Shown here one piece after another: positions 24,015 through 31,147 of a DNA stretch of 31,947 nucleotides. The notes beneath the pieces are model-generated. The model worked only from the letters and a program-made list of their open reading frames with translations, made no database searches and was not told the DNA's origin. A program made the position numbers and the translations under genes. Origin of the DNA: Bacilli bacterium (GTDB taxonomy: Bacteria > Bacillota_I > Bacilli_A > RFN20 > CAG-826); the NCBI GenBank assembly GCA_024698065.1, contig JAILRR010000035.1, forward strand, positions 1 through 31,947. Reading direction: 5' to 3'. The number at the start of each line of letters is the position of its first letter. The stretch's first letter is position 1.

Positions 24015-24032
24015 ATTAGGTTTCCGTTTTTG

Positions 24033-24038
24033 ATTATA
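24033..24038 (-). promoter_or_regulatory. -10 box of the dnaX block
   Basis: Read on the minus strand this is a perfect TATAAT, 18 bp before the dnaX start codon. The hexamer 17 bp further upstream (24056-24061) is a poor -35 and lies within the 16-bp palindrome, suggesting that a bound regulator could act here. Confidence 0.65.
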
Positions 24039-24052
24039 CTCTAACTAGTCTT

Positions 24053-24068
24053 TTCTCACTAGTGAGAA
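24053..24068. promoter_or_regulatory. Perfect 16-bp palindrome between dnaX and prfA
   Basis: TTCTCACTAGTGAGAA is a perfect palindrome over the -35 region of the dnaX promoter and upstream of the prfA promoter. A second ACTAGT lies at 24044-24049, 14 bp from the one in the palindrome centre. The TCAC-N2-GTGA core is shared with the palindrome before the polyamine genes (7522-7535). Confidence 0.55.
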
Positions 24069-24104
24069 TGAAGACTTTTACGACTTCTAGAGAGATTATC
24101 CCTA

Positions 24105-24113
24105 TGGTATAAT
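24105..24113 (+). promoter_or_regulatory. Extended -10 promoter of the prfA operon
   Basis: TGG followed by a perfect TATAAT (24108-24113) forms an extended -10 element, which compensates for a weak -35 (TTCTAG, 24085-24090, 17-bp spacing). Transcription would start near 24120, giving a short leader with the ribosome binding site GAGGT before ATG 24135. Confidence 0.72.
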
Positions 24114-24134
24114 CACGAGGCACGTGAGGTTGTT

Positions 24135-25217
24135 ATGGAAGAAAGCATGAGAAAACGCCTTGAAGCCGTCAAGACAAGGTGTGAAGAAATAGATCGTGAC
24201 CTTAGTGATCCCGCCATCATGAACAATGTGGCCCTCATCACTGAATTATCCAAAGAAAGGTCCTCGCTTTCAGAAGCTTATGAAGGTTATCAGGAATACC
24301 TTAAAGCCGAAAGCGATTTAAAAGACGCAGACGATATCATCAACAGCGGAGACTCAGAGCTCGCTGAAATGATGAAGCTTGAGAAGAAGTCTCTCTTAGA
24401 GAAAATGGAGAACATCGAAAAAGACCTCCATGGCAAACTTCTTCCAGCCGATCCAAACGATAAGAAGAACATCATCGTTGAGATTCGTGGCGCAGTCGGA
24501 GGAGATGAAGCGAACATCTTCGCTGGCGATTTATTAAGAATGTATACGAGATACGCTGAGAACCAGGGATGGAAAGTTCAGTACATCGATGGTGAAGAAG
24601 GCTCTGCAGGCGGTTATTCCTATGTCTCTTTCATGGTCAAAGGAAAGAACGTCTATTCGAAACTCAAATTCGAAAGCGGTGCCCACCGTGTTCAGAGAGT
24701 CCCAAAGACCGAAGCCTCTGGCCGTATCCACACTTCAACCGCGACCGTCCTTGTCATGCCTGAAGCAGAAGAGGTCGATGTCAAAATCAACCCAACCGAT
24801 CTTAAGATCGACACATATCGTTCACAGGGTGCTGGAGGACAAAACGTTAACAAGACTGAGTCCGCTGTCCGTGTCACTCACATCCCAACCGGAATCGTCG
24901 TCAGCTGCCAGACCGAAAAGGCCCAGCTTCAGAACAAAGAAATCTGTATGAGGATGATCCGTGCGAAAGTCCATGACTTCTATCAGTCTCAGCAAGACGA
25001 CGCTCGCGCTTCTGAAAGAAAACTCAAAGTCGGAACCGGCGAGAGAAGCGAGAAGATCAGAACCTACAATTACCCACAAAACCGCGTTACCGATCACCGT
25101 ATCGGATTCACCGTTAACCAATTAGACCGCATCATGGAAGGCGAACTTGATGATGTCATCGATGCCCTCATCCATTACGATCAGGAACAGAAACTCTTAG
25201 AAGAAAGCAACAAATAA
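24135..25217 (+). CDS. prfA: Peptide chain release factor 1
   Basis: A 360-residue release factor that reads UAA and UAG and triggers peptide release. The catalytic Gly-Gly-Gln is at 234-236 in GAGGQNVNKTES. The codon-recognition tripeptide, usually PxT with A or V in the middle, is Pro190-Lys191-Thr192 (RVPKTEASGRIHTS), which distinguishes it from RF2 (SPF). Length is standard. RF1 is needed for UAG and UAA stops, while UGA stops in this window imply an RF2 gene elsewhere. Its stop overlaps the prmC start (TAATG), so the factor and its modifying enzyme are made together. Confidence 0.97.
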   Translation: MEESMRKRLEAVKTRCEEIDRDLSDPAIMNNVALITELSKERSSLSEAYEGYQEYLKAESDLKDADDIINSGDSELAEMMKLEKKSLLEKMENIEKDLHGKLLPADPNDKKNIIVEIRGAVGGDEANIFAGDLLRMYTRYAENQGWKVQYIDGEEGSAGGYSYVSFMVKGKNVYSKLKFESGAHRVQRVPKTEASGRIHTSTATVLVMPEAEEVDVKINPTDLKIDTYRSQGAGGQNVNKTESAVRVTHIPTGIVVSCQTEKAQLQNKEICMRMIRAKVHDFYQSQQDDARASERKLKVGTGERSEKIRTYNYPQNRVTDHRIGFTVNQLDRIMEGELDDVIDALIHYDQEQKLLEESNK

Positions 25218-26062
25218 TGCCTACAATCGATGAAGCCTACAAAGAAGCTTATTCTCTAGCGAAACCTTATGGCGTCATGGCCATGGATTTACGCATTCTT
25301 TTGATGCATGACGAAGGGCTTCACGAACAGATTGATGTCCTCTTCTACAAAGAGAGGGAAATGAAGAACTATGACCTCTTCAAAGAGCAGGTTCAGAAAC
25401 TCATAAAAGGTGAGCCTGTCGAATACATTCTTGGAGAGGCGGATTTCTTAGGAAACCCAATCAAGATCAATGAGAATGTTTTGATTCCAAGAGGCGAGAC
25501 CGAAGAACTCGTTTCCGGCATCAGCGAGAGGATCGATCAATATTATGATCCGCGCAACTATTTGGTATGCGCCGATATCGGAACCGGCAGTGGTTGTATC
25601 TCAATCGGCTTAAGACAAAGCTTCTCCAACTGGCTTCTTGTCGCTAGTGACATTTCCCCAAAAGCGCTCGAAGTGGCAAAGGAGAATTTTGAGCGTTACA
25701 ACATCAGGGCTCAGGTTCTTGAGGGCGATGCTTTGGCCCCGTATATCGAGAACAAAATCAACCTTGATATCATTGTCTCAAATCCACCTTATATCCTTAA
25801 CAAAGAAGACGCTCAAGCATCGGTCAGAGATTACGAACCAGCAAGCGCTCTTTGGCTCGATAAAGAACACTCTGTTTATGAGTCAATATTTAAGGATTAT
25901 AAGAAGGTTAAGAAGGGTTCAATCTTCATGGCTTTTGAGATCTCCCCAGACCTTGAATTCTGGCTTGAAGACCTCATGAAAAAGTATCTTGAAGACTACA
26001 CTTATGAATTCGCAAAAGACCTCAACGGATTCACAAGATTCCTCTATATTTTTGTAAAATAA
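25217..26062 (+). CDS. prmC: Release factor glutamine methyltransferase
   Basis: A 281-residue SAM-dependent methyltransferase that methylates the Gln of the GGQ motif in release factors. The N-terminal helical domain (about 1-85) contains the PVEYILGEADFLG segment, followed by NVLIPRGETEELV. The SAM-binding motif is ADIGTGSGCISIGL, and the catalytic NPPY is at 189-192 (IIVSNPPYILNKEDA). The start shares a base with the prfA stop, and its own stop shares a base with the first ATG of tsaC. The prfA-prmC pairing is very widely conserved. Confidence 0.96.
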   Translation: MPTIDEAYKEAYSLAKPYGVMAMDLRILLMHDEGLHEQIDVLFYKEREMKNYDLFKEQVQKLIKGEPVEYILGEADFLGNPIKINENVLIPRGETEELVSGISERIDQYYDPRNYLVCADIGTGSGCISIGLRQSFSNWLLVASDISPKALEVAKENFERYNIRAQVLEGDALAPYIENKINLDIIVSNPPYILNKEDAQASVRDYEPASALWLDKEHSVYESIFKDYKKVKKGSIFMAFEISPDLEFWLEDLMKKYLEDYTYEFAKDLNGFTRFLYIFVK

Positions 26063-26073
26063 TGGGGTTTTGC

Positions 26074-26688
26074 ATGGAATTTTTGAATATTCAAGACATC
26101 GAAAAAGCTAGTAAAGTCCTAAAGAATGAGGAAGTTTTAGCTTTTCCGACCGAAACCGTCTACGGGGTCGGATGCATCTATGATTCAAAGGTCGCTTTTG
26201 AGCGTTTGGTCGCTATAAAAAGGCGTCCACCGAACAAACCTTTTGCTCTTATGTGTTCCTCGCTTGAGGAGGCGTCGGAATACATCGAAGTGTCACCAAA
26301 AGCTAAGGCCGTCATGGACCACTTTTTGCCAGGCGAATTGACCGTTCTTGTGAACGCGAAAAAGAGCCTTCCTGAATGGGTTACTTTAGGCACAAACGTC
26401 ATTGGTATCAGAGTCCCTGATTCGTCATTTGTTAAGAAACTTATTGAAGCGGTGGGGAAACCTCTTCTTGTCACCAGCGCAAACAAGTCGGGCGAACCAA
26501 CAACAAAGTATTTTGATGATGTTGTCAAAGCGTTTGGCGATGAGCTTCCTGCTGTTGTGAAAGGCGAATGCGAATCACTAATTCCAACGACCATCATCAA
26601 CCTTACCGCGGATGATAAAATTACATTGGTTAGAGAAGGTCCAATACCTTTTGAAAACATATTGAAGTATTGGGAGGAGCAACAATGA
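26074..26688 (+). CDS. tsaC: Threonylcarbamoyl-AMP synthase (Sua5/YciO/YrdC family)
   Basis: A ~204-residue enzyme that makes threonylcarbamoyl-AMP from threonine, bicarbonate and ATP for t6A modification of ANN-decoding tRNAs. Signatures are FPTETVYGVGC near the N-terminus, the substrate-binding KRRPPNKPFAL, LPGELTVLV, IGIRVPDS and the SANKSGEPTT motif. It is the short TsaC-like form without the C-terminal Sua5 domain. Two ATGs are possible: 26062, overlapping the prmC stop, and 26074, which has GGGG seven bases upstream and matches the usual protein start better. Its stop overlaps rpiB (ATGA). In B. subtilis the homologue ywlC is also downstream of prfA-prmC. Confidence 0.94.
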   Translation: MEFLNIQDIEKASKVLKNEEVLAFPTETVYGVGCIYDSKVAFERLVAIKRRPPNKPFALMCSSLEEASEYIEVSPKAKAVMDHFLPGELTVLVNAKKSLPEWVTLGTNVIGIRVPDSSFVKKLIEAVGKPLLVTSANKSGEPTTKYFDDVVKAFGDELPAVVKGECESLIPTTIINLTADDKITLVREGPIPFENILKYWEEQQ

Positions 26689-27131
26689 AAATCTCACTTG
26701 GAAGCGATCACGCCGGCTTCGATTTAAAAGAAGCCATCAAAAAACACCTCATTGAAAAAGGCCATGAGGTCTTAGACGAAGGAACCTATTCAGCTGATTC
26801 GGTTGATTACCCAATCTTCGCCGAGAAAGCCGCCAAAGACGTCACCTCAGGAAAAGCCGAATATGGCATCCTCTGCTGTGGCAGTGCCGAAGGCATCATG
26901 ATCGCCGCGAACAAAGTTAAAGGCATCCGTTGTGGAATTGGCTATAACGATGAAGTCACCGGGCTTCTCAGAATGCACAACAACGCAAACATGGTGGCCT
27001 TTGCAGGACGCTTCATGGAAACCGAAGACGTTCTCAAGAGAGTGGACATTTTCCTCTCAACCGACTTCATGGGTGACAAACATCTTAGAAGAGTAAACGA
27101 GATCTCGGACATCGAAAAACGCGATAACTAG
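26685..27131 (+). CDS. rpiB: Ribose-5-phosphate isomerase B / RpiB-LacAB family sugar-phosphate isomerase
   Basis: A 148-residue isomerase interconverting ribose 5-phosphate and ribulose 5-phosphate in the pentose phosphate pathway. The N-terminus has the phosphate-binding LGSDHAGFDLKE. The active-site loop is LCCGSAEGIMIAANKVKGIRC, where Cys65 corresponds to the catalytic Cys of E. coli-type enzymes, but the usual CGTG-x-G is changed to CGSAEG. The His of RMHNNANMVAF and the C-terminal DKHLRRVNEI are family-typical. Start ATG 26685 overlaps the tsaC stop, with GGGAGG upstream. A terminator follows. The family includes LacAB and allose-phosphate isomerases, so the substrate is likely but not certain. 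Confidence 0.92.
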   Translation: MKISLGSDHAGFDLKEAIKKHLIEKGHEVLDEGTYSADSVDYPIFAEKAAKDVTSGKAEYGILCCGSAEGIMIAANKVKGIRCGIGYNDEVTGLLRMHNNANMVAFAGRFMETEDVLKRVDIFLSTDFMGDKHLRRVNEISDIEKRDN

Positions 27132-27145
27132 TAACTAAAAACAGG

Positions 27146-27181
27146 GAAGTCACAAAGAGTTTTGTGGCTTCTCTTTTGTTT
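27146..27181 (+). terminator. Intrinsic terminator of the prfA-rpiB operon
   Basis: An 11-bp stem GAAGTCACAAA (27146-27156) / TTTGTGGCTTC (27161-27171) with one G-U pair and a 4-nt loop is followed by TCTTTTGTTT. It separates rpiB from the gatCAB operon. Confidence 0.88.
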
Positions 27182-27199
27182 ACCACTCACAAGTGGTAA
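27180..27199. promoter_or_regulatory. 8-bp inverted repeat in the gatC leader
   Basis: TTACCACT (27180-27187) and AGTGGTAA (27192-27199) flank CACA and lie 21 bp before the gatC start. It has no following T-run, so it is more likely an operator or leader hairpin than a terminator. No good sigma-A promoter was identified for gatCAB, and the site could replace or regulate it. Confidence 0.5.
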
Positions 27200-27220
27200 C
27201 CTTATCTTCGGGTAAAAACT

Positions 27221-27517
27221 ATGAAAACTATCACAAAAGAAGTATTGGTGGATGCAGCCAACAGGCTGCTCTTCTCAATGTCAGATGAGCAATACGATAC
27301 CCTGATGAAAGAGTTCGGGGTGCTCACAAAACTTATGGGTGCGATTGGAGAGATCGAAGGCTTAGAGAACTATGAGCCGATGACTTTCCCATTTGAATGC
27401 ACAACCGATTTCCTCCGCGAAGACGAGGCTCTCGAGGCCCTTCCACGTGAGGTCGCTTTAAAGAATGCTGGCAATGTCCAGGACAACCAAGTTAAGTTGC
27501 CGAAGGTCGTTCTATGA
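27221..27517 (+). CDS. gatC: Aspartyl/glutamyl-tRNA amidotransferase subunit C
   Basis: A 98-residue small subunit that holds GatA and GatB together in the GatCAB complex, which converts Glu-tRNA(Gln) and often Asp-tRNA(Asn) to the amidated forms. The C-terminal REDEALEALPREVALKNAG is the typical GatC tail, and the N-terminal ~50 residues form the expected helices. No strong Shine-Dalgarno is seen before the ATG. Its stop overlaps the gatA start (ATGA). Confidence 0.92.
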   Translation: MKTITKEVLVDAANRLLFSMSDEQYDTLMKEFGVLTKLMGAIGEIEGLENYEPMTFPFECTTDFLREDEALEALPREVALKNAGNVQDNQVKLPKVVL

Positions 27518-28983
27518 GTTACTTAGATTTATCACTCAAAGAGCTTCACGAGGCTCTTGTCGAAAAGAAAGTCACCCCACTTGAACTCACGGAAGAAGCT
27601 CTCCAGAGAGCCCATGAGAACAAGGACAACGCTTTCGAATTTATCGACGATGAAGGCGCCAAAGCGTTTGCCGCCTCTTTAACCGAACCAGAGAAAGATA
27701 ACCCACTTTGGGGTATCCCATATTTCTCCAAAGACAACTATTCCACCAAAGGAATGCCTTCAACTGCTTCAAGCAACATCCTTAACGGTTACATCCCAGT
27801 TTATGATGCGACCGTCATCACCAAACTCAGGGAAGCCAAGGCTGTCCTGTTAGGCAAGACCACCCTCGACGAACTCGCCATGGGTGGAACCGGAACAACC
27901 GGTCACCTCGGAATCACCTATAACCCATGGGACCCAAGCCACAAGAGAGGAATCGGCGGATCAAGCTGTGGCAGTGCTGCCGCGGTTGCCGCCTCAATCG
28001 TTCCTTTCTCTCTTGGAAGCGACACCGGCGACTCCGTCAGAAAACCAGCCTCGCTCTCTGGTCTTGTCGGCATGAAACCAACTTGGGGAAGAATCAGCCG
28101 TTATGGTTTATTCCCATTCGCTCCATCCCTCGATCACGTTGCCTATTTCAGCCGTGACGTCTACTCGTCCGCTGTTCTCCTTGATGTCCTTTCGGGACGC
28201 GACATCCATGACTCAACAAGCTCCACCAAACCTGTTGAGCGTTATGAAGAAGATCTCGACAAACCAGTCGCTGGAATGAAGATCGCCGTCATCAAAGAAA
28301 TCATCGATTCCATTTCTGACGAAGAAATCAAAAAACACTTCGAAAATTCCATCAAAGCCGCAAAAGAGCAAGGAATTGCAGTCGATTTTGTGAGTTTTGA
28401 CAAGAAACTTCTCGAATCCATCTACGCGACCTATATGGTCATCTCCTGTGCTGAGGCCACTTCGAACGACGCTAACCTCGACGGCATCAAGTTCGGCCCA
28501 TATCACGGAGGCAAGTCCTACCAGGAAGTCATGTTCAACGCCCGTGACAAAGGGTTCAGCGAACTCATCAAGAGACGTTTCGTCATTGGCTCCTATTGCC
28601 TTATGAGAGAGAACCAAGAGGAACTCTTCTTAAGGGCTCAGCGTAACCGCGCCAAGATTGTTGAGAAGGTGAATGAAATCCTTAGGGATTATGACTTCAT
28701 CTATCTCCCAGCCTCTCCAACGGTCGCTCCTCTCTTTGAGAATGTGTCCGACAAGCTCTCTGACGAATACCTTATGGCAGATAACCATCTTGTCTTAGGC
28801 AACTTCGCCGGTCTCCCATCCATCACCTTACCTCTCTTCTTCAAAGAAGGCCTCCCAGTTGGTATCAATATCATGGGCCGCGCCTTTGAGGAGAAGAAAC
28901 TATTCCAAATCGCTGCCGCTTTCGAAAAAGCCTCTGGCCTTGCTAACGTCAGCATCCTTAACAAAAAGGAGGGCAACTTATGA
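27514..28983 (+). CDS. gatA: Aspartyl/glutamyl-tRNA amidotransferase subunit A
   Basis: A 489-residue amidase-signature glutaminase that releases ammonia from glutamine for tRNA amidation. The Ser-cisSer-Lys triad is visible: Lys73 in YFSKDNYST, cis-Ser150 in GIGGSSCGSAAAVA, and nucleophile Ser174 in GSDTGDSVRKPAS. The residue before the nucleophile is Asp173, whereas most GatA proteins have Gly (TGGS). The MKPTWGRISRYGLFPFAPSLDH segment is highly conserved. It overlaps gatC at its start and gatB at its end by four bases each. The presence of gatCAB indicates that Gln-tRNA is made by the indirect route in this organism. Confidence 0.97.
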   Translation: MSYLDLSLKELHEALVEKKVTPLELTEEALQRAHENKDNAFEFIDDEGAKAFAASLTEPEKDNPLWGIPYFSKDNYSTKGMPSTASSNILNGYIPVYDATVITKLREAKAVLLGKTTLDELAMGGTGTTGHLGITYNPWDPSHKRGIGGSSCGSAAAVAASIVPFSLGSDTGDSVRKPASLSGLVGMKPTWGRISRYGLFPFAPSLDHVAYFSRDVYSSAVLLDVLSGRDIHDSTSSTKPVERYEEDLDKPVAGMKIAVIKEIIDSISDEEIKKHFENSIKAAKEQGIAVDFVSFDKKLLESIYATYMVISCAEATSNDANLDGIKFGPYHGGKSYQEVMFNARDKGFSELIKRRFVIGSYCLMRENQEELFLRAQRNRAKIVEKVNEILRDYDFIYLPASPTVAPLFENVSDKLSDEYLMADNHLVLGNFAGLPSITLPLFFKEGLPVGINIMGRAFEEKKLFQIAAAFEKASGLANVSILNKKEGNL

Positions 28984-30407
28984 ACTTCGAAGCAGTCATT
29001 GGCTTAGAGATCCACGTTCAGATGAAGACCAAGTCCAAGATGTTCTCATCTGCTCCAGTCGCCTTCTCTCGTGATCCAAATACCAACATCGCTCCGCTTG
29101 ATATGGCATTCCCAGGAACCATGCCAGTGGTCAACAAACAAGCGGTCATCAATGCCATCCGTGTTGCTAACGCGCTCCACATGACAATCGACCACACCCT
29201 CTATTTCGATAGAAAGAACTACTTCTATAGCGACCTTCCAAAGGGATTCCAAATCACTCAACAAGCTAGACCAATTGGCAAAAACGGCTATGTTTTAGTC
29301 GATACCCCAAACGGCAAAAAGAAGATTGGTATTGAGCGTATCCATATGGAAGAAGATACCTGCAAGCAAGAGCACTACATGGACTACACCCTCATGGACT
29401 ATAACCGTGCAGGAACCCCTCTTGTTGAGATCGTCTCCATGCCAGACATGTCTAATGGTTCTGAAGCAAGACAATATGCTGAAGCCATCCGTAACATCGT
29501 CCTTTATAGCGGTACCTCCGATGGCAAGATGGAAGAAGGCTCACTCCGTTGCGACACCAACATCTCAATCCGCCCAATCGGGCAGAAAGAATTCGGTACC
29601 AAGGTCGAGATCAAGAACATCAACTCCTTCAAGAACGTTGAGCTCGCTATCGATTACGAAATCAAACGTCAGGCTGAACTCCTTCTCTCCGGTCAGTCTG
29701 TTAGACAAGAGACCAGAAGATTTGACGAGGGGAGTTGCAAGACCGTTTTGATGCGTGTCAAAACCGACGCCGTCGACTACAAATACTTCTGTGAGCCTAA
29801 CATCACCCCAATCAAATTGAGTGACAAGTTCGTTGAGGATGCCATTGCAACCTGCCCAGAACTTTATGACTCCAAGATGGAGAGGTACTTAGCCGCTGGA
29901 CTCCTTCCAGTCGATGCCGAGATCATCCTCACCGATCCTGATATGGCGGCCTTCTTTGAGGCTGGCATGGGCGATGTTAAGAACGCCAAAGATTTGGCCA
30001 ACTTCCTCATCGTCGAGATCAACGCTTACCTCAATAAGCACGCCATGAAAATCAAAGAATTACCGCTAAAACCGGCATATCTTTCTGAAATCGTCCTCAT
30101 GCAAGAGACTGGTGGACTCTCCCACAAGCAGTGCGTCAGCATCCTTGATAAAGTCATCGCCGATGGCGTTTCGCCAAAAGAAGCGAAAGAGGAACTCCAT
30201 ATCGAAGCCCAGGTCAGCGATACCGGAACCATCATGGCCTTCGTTACTGATGTCCTTAATGCCAACCCACAGTCGATTGCCGATTACAAAGCTGGCAAAG
30301 ATAGAGCCTTAGGTTTCCTTGTCGGCCAAGTCATGAAAGCGTCTCACGGCAAAGTCAATGCCGCTGAGGTATCTAGATGCCTAAAGGAGGAGCTAGACAA
30401 AAGATGA
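28980..30407 (+). CDS. gatB: Aspartyl/glutamyl-tRNA amidotransferase subunit B
   Basis: A 475-residue kinase/amidotransferase subunit that activates the tRNA-bound Glu (or Asp) with ATP and amidates it with ammonia from GatA. Signatures include the N-terminal VIGLEIHVQMKTKSKMFS, YFDRKNYFYSDLPKGFQITQ, EEDTCKQEH, DYNRAGTPLVEIVSMPDM and LRCDTNISIRP. A full C-terminal YqeY-like domain is present (about 330-475), ending in the HGKVNAAEVSRCLKEEL segment that contacts tRNA. The cysteines of the GatB zinc site are not obvious. Stop overlaps the next gene by ATGA. Confidence 0.97.
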   Translation: MNFEAVIGLEIHVQMKTKSKMFSSAPVAFSRDPNTNIAPLDMAFPGTMPVVNKQAVINAIRVANALHMTIDHTLYFDRKNYFYSDLPKGFQITQQARPIGKNGYVLVDTPNGKKKIGIERIHMEEDTCKQEHYMDYTLMDYNRAGTPLVEIVSMPDMSNGSEARQYAEAIRNIVLYSGTSDGKMEEGSLRCDTNISIRPIGQKEFGTKVEIKNINSFKNVELAIDYEIKRQAELLLSGQSVRQETRRFDEGSCKTVLMRVKTDAVDYKYFCEPNITPIKLSDKFVEDAIATCPELYDSKMERYLAAGLLPVDAEIILTDPDMAAFFEAGMGDVKNAKDLANFLIVEINAYLNKHAMKIKELPLKPAYLSEIVLMQETGGLSHKQCVSILDKVIADGVSPKEAKEELHIEAQVSDTGTIMAFVTDVLNANPQSIADYKAGKDRALGFLVGQVMKASHGKVNAAEVSRCLKEELDKR

Positions 30408-31147
30408 CAATGGACGAAGAACTTAAGAACTTACAGGATTGGCTTGAAAACGCCTCTCTCTATGAGCTTCCTGCCTATAAGGAGCTCCCAACCGTTCCTC
30501 TTTATATGGAACAGGTCATCGGTTATATCAATAAGACCTTAACCCCTCTTTCACCTCGTGATTCGGAGATTCTCACTTCTTACATGGTCAACAACTATGT
30601 CAAAGCGAAGATCATCAAAGAACCAGAGAGAAAGAAATACAACGAAGAGCATCTTGGCTATCTTTTGGCCATCTGTTCTTTGAAGAACTCCCTCACAATG
30701 TCAGAGCTTTCGCACTTGATTGCCCTCGATACCGATGTCAGCGCGGACAAATCCGTCCTCTATTCTTTCTTCCGTTTGATGAGCACGAGCATCGCTAAAA
30801 GCACCATCGCCCTTGCTAAACAGAGAGTGGACCGCTTTGCGAAAGAATACGAGAAGAACAAAGAGGCAGACCCTGAGAAAGCCGAGAAGCATCTAATCGA
30901 CTCCCTTGGCCTAATTGCTTTAAGGATGTCGATTCAGTCTTCCGTCAACCGCATCATCGCCGAACTCTTCCTCAACGCCATCGAAAAGGCTCAGTCCAAT
31001 AGCGCCTATGAGATTGAGAGGAAGAAACAGCATAAAGTGGAAAAGCATTCCGCCAAAGCCTCAAAGCATGAAGCCGAGAGCATCAGTGAAATGAAAGAAG
31101 CGCTTCTCAAAGAGAAAAAGAAACTTAGCAAAGAGGAAAAGAAATGA
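30404..31147 (+). CDS. DUF1836 family protein of unknown function
   Basis: A 247-residue protein resembling the DUF1836 family of Firmicutes. The recognisable part is residues about 15-110: LYELPAYKELPTVPLYMEQVIGYIN, ILTSYMVNNYVKAKII and KKYNEEHLGYLLAICSLK, a pattern that looks like a MerR/HTH-like fold. The rest is helical, and the last ~45 residues are Lys/Glu/His-rich and probably a charged coil. The start ATG overlaps the gatB stop (ATGA), and AAAGGAGG lies 13 bases upstream, a slightly long spacing; an in-frame ATG at 30377 overlaps that site and is less likely. The stop overlaps galE. A DNA-binding role is only suggested by the family; function is unknown. Confidence 0.75.
   Translation: MTMDEELKNLQDWLENASLYELPAYKELPTVPLYMEQVIGYINKTLTPLSPRDSEILTSYMVNNYVKAKIIKEPERKKYNEEHLGYLLAICSLKNSLTMSELSHLIALDTDVSADKSVLYSFFRLMSTSIAKSTIALAKQRVDRFAKEYEKNKEADPEKAEKHLIDSLGLIALRMSIQSSVNRIIAELFLNAIEKAQSNSAYEIERKKQHKVEKHSAKASKHEAESISEMKEALLKEKKKLSKEEKK

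Noticed and set aside
24015..24134. An SRP RNA or tRNA gene beside dnaX, as in Bacillus.
   Set aside because: The 120-bp gap is filled by two promoters and a palindrome; no SRP hairpin or tRNA cloverleaf pattern is seen.
27132..27220. A T-box or other riboswitch in front of gatCAB.
   Set aside because: After the terminator fewer than 45 bases remain, too short for a T-box, and no conserved T-box sequence is present.
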